Shown piece after piece: positions 12,073 through 23,290 of a stretch of DNA of 64,000 nucleotides; the stretch's first letter is position 1; each line of letters starts with the position of its first letter. The notes below the pieces were generated by a model. That model saw only the letters and a list, made by a program, of their open reading frames with translations, had not been told where the DNA came from and did not search any database. Both the position numbers and the translations under genes were made by a program. This DNA is from Norana najaformis (Eukaryota; Annelida; Clitellata; Crassiclitellata; Hormogastridae), in the NCBI GenBank assembly GCA_964023275.1, contig OZ029925.1, positions 5,206,003 to 5,270,002 on the forward strand, in the 5' to 3' direction.

Positions 12073-12292
12073 TGTGATAGTCTAGTGGTTAGTGTGCTGA
12101 ATTGTCAACCGAGAGGGCAGAGGTTCAAATCCCCATCGGGGCTGAAATTTGACTTGCGGCCCTAGCAAACTTGGCTATAAAATGGGTACATTGACTGTGC
12201 ACTGTCGGTGAGTAGATTTGGCAGCAAGGGAGAGGATGGGCCATCTGCCCTCATATGTCAAGGTGCAGAAAAATAAAGTCACTATGACTTCA
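12073..12292 (+). mobile_element. tRNA-derived SINE
   Basis: A tRNA-like head with A-box region TAGTCTAGTGGTTAGTG and a strong B box GGTTCAAATCC, then GGGGCT as in a tRNA 3' side. A tRNA-unrelated body of about 140 bases follows and ends in an AATAAAGTCACTATGACTT tail. The head lacks a foldable acceptor stem and CCA-side pairing, so a functional tRNA gene is unlikely. Confidence 0.8.
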
Positions 12293-12600
12293 TACACATG
12301 GCTGCCTCTGTGTGTTAGTCTAACTGGTTGTTTATGTGTCATTCTCTGTGTCTGTCTTTGTGGTTGAGTGTCATTCTGTATGTCTGTCTTTGTGGTTGAG
12401 TGTCATTCTGTTTGTCTGCCTTTGTGGCTGTGCATCTTTGTTTGTTTGTTTGCTGGCGGTGTTATGCATTTAACTGTTTGTCAGCCAATGGACATATGGT
12501 GTGTTAACAGTTGCATTACTTACTTACCTACCTACCTACCTACTTACTTACTTTTTTACTGACTAACTTACTTACTTAAGAGAATGCTGTTATTCTTCTT
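12293..12600 (+). mobile_element. 3' end of a non-LTR retrotransposon with TTAC tail
   Basis: The part 12478-12585 matches the shared 3' end family (CCAATGGACATATGGTGTGT, TTAACA..TGCATTACTTAC) followed by (CTTAC/CTAC)n. Upstream, 12330-12440, are three copies of a GTGTCATTCTGTNTGTCTGN unit. Only the extreme 3' end is present, as expected of 5'-truncated LINE copies. Confidence 0.6.
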
Positions 12601-13200
12601 GTTCTTGTTCTGGTGTTTTCAGGTTGGGAACACCACTAAAGAACTTTCTCAGAGTGGTGCTATATAAATTTGCACTTACGATTACGACTATATGATTACC
12701 GTTGAGCGTAGCGTTGCTCAAGATATCTGGTTTGTAGGTATGTAGGCCTATGTTTGAAGGCACTTAATGTAGCGCCTATCAACTACCTCTCAGCAGCGCA
12801 GCTACCCGATTTATGTAGCGGACGTCCTTGAGTCATTTGTGGGCTTTTGGACCTGTTTGGGAATGTTGATGTTATGCGGTCATGTTTGTCGTTTGGCGAA
12901 GTGGGCCATCGTGTTGTCGAGCAGTCGGGGTCTCGTTCATCGGTGTCGTCCGATCGCTCGGTCGTTTCTGACCATCGCTCCGATTCCCTTTTCGTCAAGC
13001 CCCCACTTGCTTCCGTCTCTCCTTTCCTCCATTAACTGACGGACGGACGGACGTACTGGGAGCTGGCGACGTTTCGAAGCTGCCCAGTTACAGGTGTGGT
13101 GAAGCGTGAGGCTGGACGCTGGCGTTTGGGATTTCTTGGCTGTTAAAAGACCTTGGATGTACTGGGATATTGTGCGGTTAGTGGAATAACATAACATAAC
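12601..13200. other. Spacer with a CpG-rich block
   Basis: 12650-12690 has the GCTATATAAATTTGCACTTA motif of the dispersed repeat. 12830-13150 is CpG-rich with (GACG)n near 13040. Open frames in both directions show no domain. It may be a regulatory block for the zinc-finger gene, but nothing shows it. Confidence 0.35.
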
Positions 13201-13790
13201 GTAACGCGACGTAGCGTGACGTCTTATGACTTAATTGACAGTTAACGGACGTCAGATTCATTTGTTTTGAGATATTGTTTGAGTCTGTTTTGATAAGGCG
13301 CTAAATAAATCTTCAATTATAGCTACAGTTAGTGGAGCGTTAGCACAGTTAAGCATAGCTTACCATGACTTAGTATAACATAATATAACATAAGATAAAA
13401 TTACAACGTAACTTAGCATATAACATAATATAACATCACATAAAATAATAATATAACAGCATAACGACAGTATAACATAAAGTAACAGCAAACTAACAAC
13501 ATAACAGCATAACATGAAGTAATATAACGTAATATAATATCATGTAAAATAATGACAGCATATAACATAACACAGACATAACTATCAGTCTAAACCGAAA
13601 ACATACCTCTTCCAGTCTGTTTATTATTCTTAATGTTTTCTGTTCCCCGACTTCAGTTTGCACTTCTGAACTTTTTAAGTAGCGGGTATCATGAAATTTC
13701 CCGAATTTGCCCCGAATTACATACTCTGTTGTGTTGTATAAAACAACAACATAACAACATGACAGCATAATGTTATATGACATAACATAA
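13185..13790. repeat. (ATAAC)n-type simple repeat, interrupted
   Basis: Runs of ATAACATAAC, GTAACG and TATAACATAA at 13185-13220, 13370-13590 and 13735-13790, split by about 150 bases of unique sequence. Confidence 0.85.
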
Positions 13791-13857
13791 TAACTTTATT
13801 TTGAGTAGTTCAGAAGACTTTGTTAACCCTGACAGAACCACTGCCCTCTGTTTCTTT

Positions 13858-13965
13858 GCCTAGTGGTAGAGCCGGCCGAGGTTTGAGACCCAGATGAGAG
13901 CAACAGAGTGAGTACCTCGGTACCAACTGCGGCAGTGAAAGCAACTGCTTCAAGCTCCTAGCCAC
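13858..13965 (+). mobile_element. Short tRNA-like SINE fragment
   Basis: GCCTAGTGGTAGAGCCGG resembles an A box and GGTTTGAGACCC, 13 bases on, a B box; then a body of about 65 bases with CTCGGTACCAACTGCGGCAG. The spacing is shorter than in a tRNA, so this is a degenerate or deleted copy. Confidence 0.5.
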
Positions 13966-14019
13966 ATACGATGCAAATTTTGCGTGACGAGCGAGAGTTT
14001 AAGGGACTGTCTTCCATAC

Positions 14020-14420
14020 CTCCACACAAGCACACATGCACGCACGCACAAATGTATTCACGCACACAACACACATACATATGTTCATACATGCATACAT
14101 ACATACATTCAGACACACACACACACAGGTACGTACGTACTTACACAGATATGTATGTACATATATTTGTCAAACACTGATGCATACATGCATGCATGCA
14201 TGCATACATATATACGTACATACATACATACATACACAGCTATGTATGTACATACATTCATACACATGCTCTTGCATACATACATACATACATGCATACA
14301 TGCATATATAAACACACAGTACATACATACATGCACACATGTGCATATGCGCGTACATACATACACGCAATACATACCAACATACATACAAACAGACAGA
14401 AAGACAAACATACACCCATC
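14020..14420. repeat. (CATA/CACA)n microsatellite
   Basis: Nearly 400 bases of CATACATA, CACA and GCATGCAT. Frames rich in Tyr-Ile-His-Thr on plus and Met-Tyr-Val-Cys on minus are artefacts of the repeat. Confidence 0.95.
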
Positions 14421-14999
14421 CACACACAACTGGTTTGTCCTTTGGGGTGTTGTGGGTGGGCATCGCTGCCTCCCTCGCTCTCTGGCGCAGGCAGGAAGCC
14501 CCTCCGAGCCCTCGAGGCCACGAGCGCACGGACATTAATTGCCTGTCTCCAGGTGAGGCAGGTAAAAAGCCGGCCGGACGGACGGAGGATGGATGACCGC
14601 TCGGCCGGACGTACGCTCAGCCCACTGTCGTATGTATCAGCAAATTGTTGGAGCATAATTAAGAATGCCACATGCGACCCGTCGGGCATCCCGGCGACGG
14701 GCGCTGTTGCCTGCTGGCATATGTCGACACACAGGCCGTCGCTCCTCCGTCGGTCCGGCCTGTGGGGTGTTTGTCCACCCGTCCATCCGCTTGTGGCGGG
14801 CATTGCGCGCGGTTGATCGCCGTAGAATGTGAACAGAATTATTATTTACGTTCACGACGCGGTCTCGTTTCAACAGGGACTCAGGATGTCCACTCTGCAT
14901 TCCTCCCCGCGGTCAGCACGCTGCTTCTCTGACTTGGCCGACTGCTGACAGACCTCCCGACTGCCCTGCACGGGTCTGCTTTACCTGATCCTGCTACCT
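14420..14999 (+). promoter_or_regulatory. CpG-rich block and probable noncoding first exon of the zinc-finger gene
   Basis: GC- and CpG-rich against AT-rich flanks on both sides. It ends in a consensus splice donor, CTACCT/GTAAGTG, with GT at 15000-15001. A matching acceptor (TTGTTTTACAG) at 17174 precedes the zinc-finger start codon, so a noncoding exon 1 joined to exon 2 at 17175 is a natural model. Open frames here have no recognisable domain. The transcription start is unknown. Confidence 0.45.
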
Positions 15000-17174
15000 G
15001 TAAGTGTGCGGTCTTTGGCGTAAATAACGAACCATTGTTTCTTGCGTGATCTCTGTGGCCATAGCTGCTTCGATGGATGAGTGTAGGAGTGGAATTTAAG
15101 GGGTGTGAAGGAGGGTGTGCGGGCAGGCGTGGCATGCGATGCTTGTGGCTTAGTTTGGTTTCTGGTTTTGAAATGTGGTTGCAGCCGATGTTGCTGATCT
15201 AGAGATATTTGTGATCGTTGCACCAGACCGTGGTTTGAGATATGACTTATTCTCATTATAGTGCATTGTAGTAATTTTTTACAAGTACAATATGTTTATG
15301 AGTGAACATCGTTGCAAGCATGCATACCTGTCAGACGAATCTAAGATTTGAGATGTGCTGTTGCTTAAGTATTAAGGTTTGAGATACTCTGTTGCTTGAA
15401 TTGAAAGAATTGCAATGTTGCGCACATTCAGTTGAGGATTGTTAGAGAAAGATGTCTTTTTGCTTTGCAAAGGCAGGCACAATCTGCTCAAGTTATGCAA
15501 AATGTTCTTCCTATACTTTGCTGGCTGTGGAGATTTGCAGATCCTTAGGTTCCACACTTCAACTCGAGCAAGTTATGACTTAAATATAATTGAATTACCT
15601 TAATGAGTCTTAGAAAAAGTAGTTGCTTATTTCTGATGTCCCAAGAAGGTGCCATATAAATGTCCAGATGGGTACATACCAAATGTCGGCATATATATAT
15701 ATGTGTGTGTATGGATGTGTGTATATATATATATAAAGACACAACATATATATATATCTGGTGTTCATATTGTGCCTAGAAAGAACTTCACAAAGGGGCC
15801 ATTGAGAACTATATATCCATGTATTCATGCATTGATTGCTTTATCAACAATATCTTGTTGTGCTAGTATAGTCACAAAAACTATTCAGTGGCACTCCTAC
15901 TGTGAGAGAGTGGTTCAAAAGTAAGGTCTGCATGGTCAGTCCTATGTTCTTTGGGCTTAAGCACAAACGTAGAAATTACAATTCAATACTAGACCATTTT
16001 GCCACGGAGGCTGCATGGCTTAACCTGTTTTGCAGGGTGAACCGGGATTCAAAACTGAGACACTAAGATCCGAGTGAATGAACTTTTGTGTTTTTAGTTA
16101 CATTTTTATTTTTGCATCCCGGTAATCTGTTTTAAATGCATCTTTAACTGTTCTGTACCACATATGCACTTGTCAGATGCAAATAAAGGCTACTTGCTTA
16201 CTTACGTACTTCCTTTCTTACTTAGTTTTTTACTTACGTATTTTCTTACTCTGTTGCTTGCTTACTTACTTACATGTTTTCTTGCTTTCTTACTTACTTG
16301 CTTATTTACTTACTTTATTCAGCACATACCCCAAATTACTGTTTGCAAAGTTGCTATCCGTGTGCTTCAGCCTAAAGCTCCTTCAGGCTGTTAGCACTTT
16401 GTTGATATTATGGCATGTAATCGATGAGCAAATACCTTACATTACGTCCATAATGTTACTGTTTAATCTCTGCATTTTTAATTTTACTTATTTACGATAT
16501 AATATTGGAAGATGTGAAATGTATCATTGTGTGGCTTTTTGTAATTGTCTTATTCTCTTCCTCATCTCATGTTGCCTGCTCATAGTTTTATTATTTAAAT
16601 TATTTTTTTATTTCTGCATTTAACGAGTGCCACAATCTAATGACTAAGCATCAGTTGATGGCACTAACAGTTGTGAGTCAAGGACTTGCTGAAGGTCCCT
16701 ACAAAGTAACTGTCTCGGGGAGGAGGCTGGAAACCGTACTTTACATCTTACAAGCTGAGCGCGTTGTGTAATTGGCTACCGTGCGTGGTTTATGAGACAG
16801 CTTTATTACAGACAAAGGCAGATAAACAAAACCAAGATTTCATGACAGTCATTCGAACAAAATGTTGAGCCTACAAACTGCAGAAATGCTTATAAATGTT
16901 ATCAACGAAATTCTCATGATAGCTGTAGAGAATCAACGAAATTCTCATAATAGCTGTAGAGAATCAACGAAATTCTCATAATAGCTGTAGAGAATCAACG
17001 CAATTCTCATAATAGCTGTAGAGAATCAACGAAATTCTCATAATAACTGTAGGTCTGACTTCAGAGTTATGAGTAGAATATTCAACTTTATAACACCACA
17101 AAATGTTCTTCTTTATTGTTTTCTTGTTGGATTGATTATTTGATTGATTATTTTATATACTGTTTGTTTTACAG
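15000..17174 (+). other. Inferred 5' UTR intron of the zinc-finger gene
   Basis: GT at 15000 and AG at 17174. Contents: (TATA)n at 15690-15755, a retrotransposon-like tail with (CTTAC)n at 16140-16320, unassigned SINE-like pieces at about 16010-16075 and 16621-16790, and a five-copy 31-bp tandem repeat at 16901-17052. No coding sequence recognised. Confidence 0.45.
16901..17052. repeat. 31-bp tandem repeat, five copies
   Basis: Copies begin at 16901, 16932, 16963, 16994 and 17025. Unit words are ATCAACGAAATTCTCATAAT and AGCTGTAGAGA. Copies differ by one or two bases, so the expansion is recent. It ends about 120 bases before the acceptor of the zinc-finger coding exon. Confidence 0.97.
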
Positions 17175-17220
17175 CAGTTTTATTATTTGGAATTTGTTTG
17201 GCGCCAGCAGCCAACGAGTC

Positions 17221-17262
17221 ATGGGAATTCCGCAAGAGATGAACAGTTCGCTCAGATGCTAG
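17221..17262 (+). promoter_or_regulatory. 13-codon upstream open reading frame
   Basis: ATG at 17221 opens a 13-codon frame ending in TAG at 17260-17262, 16 bases before the main start codon at 17279 and in a different frame. It lies in the inferred leader downstream of the acceptor at 17174, so it would be in the mature mRNA and could lower initiation at the main start. Regulation is inferred from position only. Confidence 0.45.
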
Positions 17263-17278
17263 CATAGAACTGACGAGA

Positions 17279-20206
17279 ATGAATAATCCTTCATCAACTG
17301 CCTTGTCTGGATTGCCCGAAAACAACCTCAACCTCATAGCGACACTCCTGAGAGACTCTATCGTACACCTCTGCAAAGTCAGCAAAATCTACGACGGTTG
17401 GATTGAAATCGATGGCATCATTTGCATATCGGGTAAGGTCGAAGGTCAGCAGTTAGTTGTCAAAGTGCATGAAAGTTTCCGTCCACAGGACGCGGGAAGG
17501 AAGGGCAAAGGCAACGAATCATTCGGCGATAATTGCGGATTTGGGTACAAGGATGAACGATCTTTTGTTTGCGATGGAAACTCCAGATATTCCGGCAACG
17601 AAAGGAAACGCAAGCGACGAGGCTCGGGGTCAGAGACCGCAAGGTCATCTTCCGACTTGCGACAGAACGATCACCAGCAGGAAATCACGGGTACATCACG
17701 ATCGTTCGAGATCGATTATAAAAATGTTATCAAGGATCTGTCGATGAAAAAGTTGTCTGCTACTGCCCAGAACTGCCGCGAATTGGTTGTGGGGTCGAAC
17801 AACACCAGCTGTGGGGCAGACAACGGCAGCTCTACCACTTTTCCATATGCGGTCAGTTCGGGTACTGTAGCCTTCAAAGTGGACGAGATGCAGGTTTCAT
17901 ACAGTGACCCAAGGGTTCATCTGGGTAATTCACTCTTCCGGCCACGACCCCTCGGGATGATAGGTGAGAGGTGGAGTGCCAGCAGGGTCCTACCAGAGTG
18001 TCGCATATGCGGGTGCAGTTTCGAGAGTTCAGAGGCTCTGAGCGACCACAACGAAGCGGTCCACAGTCTGTTCACGTGTTTGTGTTGCTTCAAGACGTTC
18101 ACGTCGCGTTCAAACCTCGAGCGGCACTCGCGCCTGCATACGGGACACAGGCCGTACATGTGCACCATCTGCGGCAAGGCGTTCTCGCGCAAGGATCACC
18201 TCTCCAACCATGCTACGAAGCACGCGTTCAAGTGTGGAACCTGCTCAAAGCGCTATGCCGACCGCAGCTCGCTGATCTCGCACTACCATCTCGACCACTC
18301 TGCGGCGCTCACGAACATATGTGCCTACTGCAATAAGGGCTTCACCAGCCAGGAGGTATTCGAAGACCACGTCAAAACCCATCCCCAGTTTCACGCGGCT
18401 GCGCCTGGCGAACCTGACGAAACGGTGGACGAGAAGAACGAAGCAGCCTTGCAGTTTTCCGACAAGGTCTACCGTCATGGGAAGCAGAAACCGAACAGTC
18501 TGTTGGCCTTTTACAAGCACAGGTCTTTGCCGGAGCAAGCGAATCACTTGCTTTATACGTGCCTTGTTTGCAACCGATATTTCGACCACCCGTGGAAGTA
18601 CAGCAGTCACCTGTCGATGCATCCGAATGAGGTGAACGTCTTCAAGTGCTGTATGTGCCTACAGGTGTGCTCTACCTTGACACACCTGAGACAGCACGAG
18701 GCTGAGCACTTCAACAAACTGTCCGACTTCCTAGACACCGCCGGCCTCCGATCGCACTCCTGCAACAGGTGTGATCAGAGCTTTGAAAGTGCGCATCGTT
18801 TACAGGCGCACCGGGAAGAACACCAGAGGATGAACCAGTTACACCTGGAAGAGCGCCAGAGACTACACCTGAAAGAACAGCTCAAACTACACCACGAGGC
18901 TTCGGAGCACCAGAGCGCGGACTTCTCCTGCGGTCTGTGCGACGTGCGTTTTATCGACCAGGCCAGCCTGCTTCGGCACTTGGAGGAGAATGACCACGAC
19001 CAAGCCAATGACGAAGATGCCAAGATCCTGAAGAGGGGAAAACGGAAACAGACGCGGCCGAAGCTCGCTGTCGCTTTACAGGAAAAAGTCAATGAGGACA
19101 GCGAAGTTGAAATAGTGGAACCAGAGTCACCGAAGCTGCTTTCACGACAGCAAGGTGGAAATACGCCAGAAAGATTTGATCATGCTCAGACCGAGCAGAC
19201 GACTAAAGATGCGATGCAGAATGATGACACCAGCAGCGTCAAGATTCGATCGGATCCTATTCGAAGCCTGATAAACAGTCGCTCGTTGGTGCTAGCGCAA
19301 AAAGACTGGGAACAACAGACTAGCAACAATGAGTCCTATGGAGTTGAGGGCACCGGGTTTTCAAAAGAAACCAGTGAGCATTCGCTGATGTTGTACGAAA
19401 GGAGCGACGAGTGTTTGGGAAGAGACGAAGTTACAAAGAATGAACTACACACCACCTATCTGCGTGACAGTCCATACAAATTCAGCCGTGGTTCGTTGAT
19501 ATCAGATGGATGTCAGTTTTCAGAGAGCTACCGTTCTTTCAAGCGATGCCTGTCGTCCGAAGGTTGTCAGTGCGCGTCAACCCCAAGCGATCCGGGCTGC
19601 CTGAACAACAACGTCAGCAGCCTCCGCAACGAGAACAGCATCGGCATTCCATCCGGACCGCCTTTTTTGTGCGCCTTCTGCGAGTCAAAGATGGAGACGT
19701 TCGCCGAGCTGGACGCGCACTGCCAGGTCGAGCACAGTCGCAGTCCGTGCATGTTCTGCTCGAAGACTTTCGCTCAGAAGGCGAACCGCGACCGCCACCA
19801 CTGCCTCCACACGGGTGACAGACCCTACGGATGTCCGGAGTGTGACGAGCGCTTCTCGCGAGGCGACAAGCTCAAGATGCATCGCGTTCGAATGCACGGC
19901 GTACAGTACCCCGCCTACAGTTCTCGCCAGAAGGATGCCGCCTCGTCGCGGGACTACTCCGCCAGTCCTTCGCCTCGTTCTTATTCCTATGAGGCTTTCG
20001 GGCAGCAGTTTGCTTTCCTCGGCCATTCTCATCCTCCGGGGAGCCTGGACTTGCAAGAAGAGGGTAATAACCGCAGAGAGAAGGGTGTTTTGTCTCAGGG
20101 AGATTGCAGTGAAGAAGAGCAGAATGGGGCTTCTGACCATAACAAGAAGATTCACCAGACAGACTTGGTTCCTGTTGATTTGGTGACGAGTAATAATTCT
20201 TCGTGA
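17279..20206 (+). CDS. C2H2 zinc-finger protein with twelve fingers, 975 residues
   Basis: Probable nuclear DNA-binding regulator. Twelve C2H2 fingers begin at about residues 240 (CRIC), 267 (CLCC), 294 (CTIC), 319 (CGTC), 348 (CAYC), 427 (CLVC), 457 (CCMC), 495 (CNRC), 551 (CGLC), 798 (CAFC), 824 (CMFC) and 851 (CPEC). HTGHRPY and HTGDRPY linkers join fingers 2-3 and 11-12, typical of sequence-specific binding. Basic stretches ERKRKRRGS (~108) and KRGKRKQTRPK (~583) may be nuclear localisation signals. A helical Glu/Leu/His-rich segment separates fingers 8 and 9, and a long acidic, Ser-rich linker (about 590-795) separates the two finger clusters. Residues 14-68, before the fingers, form a compact non-repetitive block (NLIATLLRDSIVHLCKVSK onward) that I cannot assign. 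The start is the first ATG of the frame after a splice acceptor; the whole CDS is one exon. No orthologue recognised. Confidence 0.93.
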   Translation: MNNPSSTALSGLPENNLNLIATLLRDSIVHLCKVSKIYDGWIEIDGIICISGKVEGQQLVVKVHESFRPQDAGRKGKGNESFGDNCGFGYKDERSFVCDGNSRYSGNERKRKRRGSGSETARSSSDLRQNDHQQEITGTSRSFEIDYKNVIKDLSMKKLSATAQNCRELVVGSNNTSCGADNGSSTTFPYAVSSGTVAFKVDEMQVSYSDPRVHLGNSLFRPRPLGMIGERWSASRVLPECRICGCSFESSEALSDHNEAVHSLFTCLCCFKTFTSRSNLERHSRLHTGHRPYMCTICGKAFSRKDHLSNHATKHAFKCGTCSKRYADRSSLISHYHLDHSAALTNICAYCNKGFTSQEVFEDHVKTHPQFHAAAPGEPDETVDEKNEAALQFSDKVYRHGKQKPNSLLAFYKHRSLPEQANHLLYTCLVCNRYFDHPWKYSSHLSMHPNEVNVFKCCMCLQVCSTLTHLRQHEAEHFNKLSDFLDTAGLRSHSCNRCDQSFESAHRLQAHREEHQRMNQLHLEERQRLHLKEQLKLHHEASEHQSADFSCGLCDVRFIDQASLLRHLEENDHDQANDEDAKILKRGKRKQTRPKLAVALQEKVNEDSEVEIVEPESPKLLSRQQGGNTPERFDHAQTEQTTKDAMQNDDTSSVKIRSDPIRSLINSRSLVLAQKDWEQQTSNNESYGVEGTGFSKETSEHSLMLYERSDECLGRDEVTKNELHTTYLRDSPYKFSRGSLISDGCQFSESYRSFKRCLSSEGCQCASTPSDPGCLNNNVSSLRNENSIGIPSGPPFLCAFCESKMETFAELDAHCQVEHSRSPCMFCSKTFAQKANRDRHHCLHTGDRPYGCPECDERFSRGDKLKMHRVRMHGVQYPAYSSRQKDAASSRDYSASPSPRSYSYEAFGQQFAFLGHSHPPGSLDLQEEGNNRREKGVLSQGDCSEEEQNGASDHNKKIHQTDLVPVDLVTSNNSS

Positions 20207-20640
20207 ACAAGTCTTTTGCATTTTGTCAGGTGTTGATGGGTCTGACCTGCTGTGATGTCAGACATTTCAGCCAATGTTTCCTCTTAGCTGCGCATCTGCA
20301 AAGCTTCGCAGCAGTTTTATAGCTCTACACGCTGCAGAAATGGTCAAGCTATGCAGATTCATCCATAACAACCTTTCCAGGCTGCAAGTTCAAAATCCAT
20401 GCTCTTTGGTGTAGAGAGAATATTAGTTTCAGCCCCTAGTCATCACTGCTGCACACTTCCTTGGCTAGAATCCCTGTATCCGCCTTTTAAAATTGTCCAG
20501 TCTTACTGCTTTTAGGAAATTTTATGCAGTTTTTGACTACTGTTGTTGTTTCTGCCTTTCTGTGTTTAAGTTGGGAAAGTTCCAAGCATCTTCTAGTACA
20601 CAACCATGCCTGTTGTACTTAGGTATAAGTGCTTAAGAAT
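20207..20640 (+). other. Probable 3' UTR of the zinc-finger gene
   Basis: Sequence after the TGA at 20204-20206 with no further gene. I see no clear AATAAA in this stretch, so the transcript end is not placed. Confidence 0.35.
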
Positions 20641-20800
20641 GGTGAATGTCACTGAAGGTGATGAATGTCACTGAAGATGACTTGAATGTTGCTGAAGATG
20701 ACTTGAATGTCACTGAAGATGACTTGAATGTCACTTGAAGATGACTTGAATGTCACTGAAGATGACTTGAATGTCACTGAAAGTGACTTGCTATTTCAGT
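20640..20800. repeat. 21-bp tandem repeat (CTTGAATGTCACTGAAGATGA)
   Basis: About seven copies of a 21-22 base unit (words GAATGTCACTGAAGATGA and CTT) with a few substitutions. It may lie in the 3' UTR of the zinc-finger gene. A short inverted copy of the dispersed repeat follows at 20803-20870. Confidence 0.9.
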
Positions 20801-20869
20801 GCTCATGAATAAGCTGGTGCTTTATGCTTAGCTTATAGGTAGCACTTTAGAAAGTTTTAAGTTTGCATG

Positions 20870-21380
20870 TACAACTACGACCTCAAATTCTCTTAAAATC
20901 TAAGATAGCCACACTGTTATTGTGATATTTCTTGATGTAGCGTTCAGTGTGAAAGAAGATGGAATTGGCCACGCCAGTGCATGCACGCATACATCTTGGG
21001 GATTCTTTTCATGCCAACACATGTAGGGTCTTCTTTTTGCTACAGTATATACGTTCAAAGTTTGATGGGATAAGGAACTATAAGTTAAGCGGCATTGAAT
21101 AATGCTCAGTTATCCAGCAACATGCATCAGTTTATTTGGGCTTAGTTAGTTGAATGGTCGGCTGGATTTTAACTTGGCTTGTGCGTTTGAAGTTGGTTCA
21201 AAACTTCTGTAATTTTGCCACACTTGCTATCTGTTATACTAGTTATACAATTTGTGATATCTGTGATTTTATTCAGTGCTGAATTTAGCTGATCTGTTGC
21301 ACAATCCTGCAAACTGTGGTATCTGTTAAGATACCGTCGCGATACTGAATGATGTCTTGCAGATCTGGATACATGTGATG
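20870..21380. other. Unassigned spacer
   Basis: AT-rich sequence with no gene, RNA or repeat that I recognise. Confidence 0.35.
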
Positions 21381-21592
21381 TGCCATGGATCATGTTTAGG
21401 AAGGATCATTAAGAAGAATCATGCCATGGATCGTGTTTAGGAAGGATCATGAAGGATCATTAAGAAGAATCATGCCATGGATCGTGTTTAGGAAGGATCA
21501 TGAAGGATCATTAAGAAGAATCATGCCATGGATCGTGTTTAGGAAGGATCGTGAAGGATCATTAAGAAGAATCATGCCATGGATCGTGTTTT
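21381..21592. repeat. 51-bp tandem repeat, about four and a half copies
   Basis: Copies with ATG at 21421, 21472, 21523 and 21574, preceded by a shorter copy at 21381. As 51 is a multiple of three, the plus strand reads a repeated 17-residue MPWIVFRKDHEGSLRRI. No start context, homology or splice sites suggest that it is translated. Confidence 0.9.
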
Positions 21593-22930
21593 TAAGAAGG
21601 GCTAGCCTGTGTTTAGTTATTATCACCTCTGTGTCTTTTAATTCCTTACTATTATGTAATTGTAGTCATCGACATCATCACTCACCTTCAACATTTAATA
21701 TTTTAGAGTATTGTTATCATCATTTTTATTGTTTTTCATTGTTTTTAAGCCAAGGTAACAGAGGATCCCTCAGGATTTGGAAAATTATTATTATCAAATA
21801 ATAATACTGTTATTTTTTATAATTATAATAATACTGTAGTAAGTGGTATTGTTATTATTTTTTGTTTGTTTTTATTTTGCCGTGATATGATCCCACAGGA
21901 GTTAGGATATTTCCATAACAATTGTTATTATTATTAACTATTATTTATTTTAAATGTTGGTCCCTTAGGTGAAGAGCACTCAGGATTGATTTAGAAATTC
22001 CAGAGAGTATACATTATTATTATTATTACATTTTTGTAATACAAAGCTCAAATCAGAAGGGGGTGTTATCAAAAACTTCTAAGAAGAATGGAACGGCTGC
22101 TAGTCTCTGCGTATTATGTCGGGATCATTTTCTGTTTGTTAATATAACCAAACGATAGCAGAAATCAAACTGCAAGTTAATTTCTAACTGATATCCATGC
22201 AACAAAGGAGGCAACTCCGACTTTTCCAAGTGTTCGCCGACATGCTACTTTGGTGGACTACGTGCTCTTCATTTCACTGGTGCAGCTGACTGGGCACAAA
22301 CCGCTACAGACAGACAGACAGACAGACAGCTGGCTACTCACCGACTGCTATATACAGACAAACAGACAGGCAGACTGATAGATGGATAGATTGGCGGATG
22401 GATGGATGGATGATATTTTACCCGGTGGGTGGTAAATAGGTAGTAATTATGAGTGCAAATTGTAATTCTAATAGTAAATATTAATATTTCTTGTTGGTTA
22501 TATTTTCACGGTTGTTAGGTCGATTTCTTGTTGTCTGCATGGATTGCATTGAACAGTTAGTTTGGATTTGGTTTTAAAATTTTTAAAGCCGTTGTTGACA
22601 ATTTTAACGTAGACTTCATTTCTTTCGTAATCAGTTGTTGAATCAGTAACATTGTGATGGAATTGTTGAGCACATTTTCTCTCTCGGGGATTATTTTCAC
22701 GTGATACCTCATGTTTTGACTGGATCCAAATCATATTTTGTAACGTTGTTCGATAAGGAGCAGATTTTCATGAAAAGGATTTATATTCTTTTGATGTTTC
22801 TACCTCTCCTGTCGTAAAATTACTGGTGGTAGCAATTTAAATGTAGAATTTTAAATGGCAGAACTTTGGTGTTGCATTGAGTAGTTAATAATTTTTTGGT
22901 GATAACTGCTCAGCTTGGCTTAGTGCATTG
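21593..22930. other. AT-rich spacer with microsatellites
   Basis: (ATT)n and (TAATAA)n tracts at 21780-22030, (CAGA)n at 22310-22375 and (GGAT)n at 22380-22412. No gene seen. Confidence 0.6.
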
Positions 22931-23290
22931 GGTTAGCAGCGTTAAAAATTTGGAAACCGTTTGTTGACCAAAATCTGAAAATTAGGCCAACCAAATCTGA
23001 TGGCAGGTATTGTTCAACCAACAAAGTCTGCTCTTGCAAAATGTTGGCCCCAAGAAGGCTGACATCAAGTATTGCTGGGCCAAAAAAATCTGTAATTATG
23101 CTAATGTTGGGCCAAGAATCTGTCTCTGAGTGGTCTTAAGCCCAATAAGTCAGACATCAAGTATTGTTGGGCCTACAGATTCTGGAATTAGGCTGACATT
23201 GGGCCAAAAAAGTTTTCTGTTGGATGGGTAAGACCCTAGAAGTCTGACAATGAGCTGCTGTTGGGCCAACAGAGGTTTTCTTGACTTTCC
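22930..23290. repeat. Degenerate tandem repeat with TTGGGCCAA words
   Basis: Three to four diverged copies of a unit of roughly 80-130 bases, recognisable by GTATTGTTGGGCC, AAGTCTGACATCAAG and AATTAGGCTAACATTGGGCC-like words. Possibly a fragment of a larger repeat family; I cannot name it. Confidence 0.6.

Noticed and set aside
12073-12145. Possible tRNA gene (A and B boxes present)
   Set aside because: No acceptor stem pairing and a SINE body follows, so it is scored as a SINE. The heads at 30690, 48326, 49538 and 52505 were rejected as tRNAs for the same reason.
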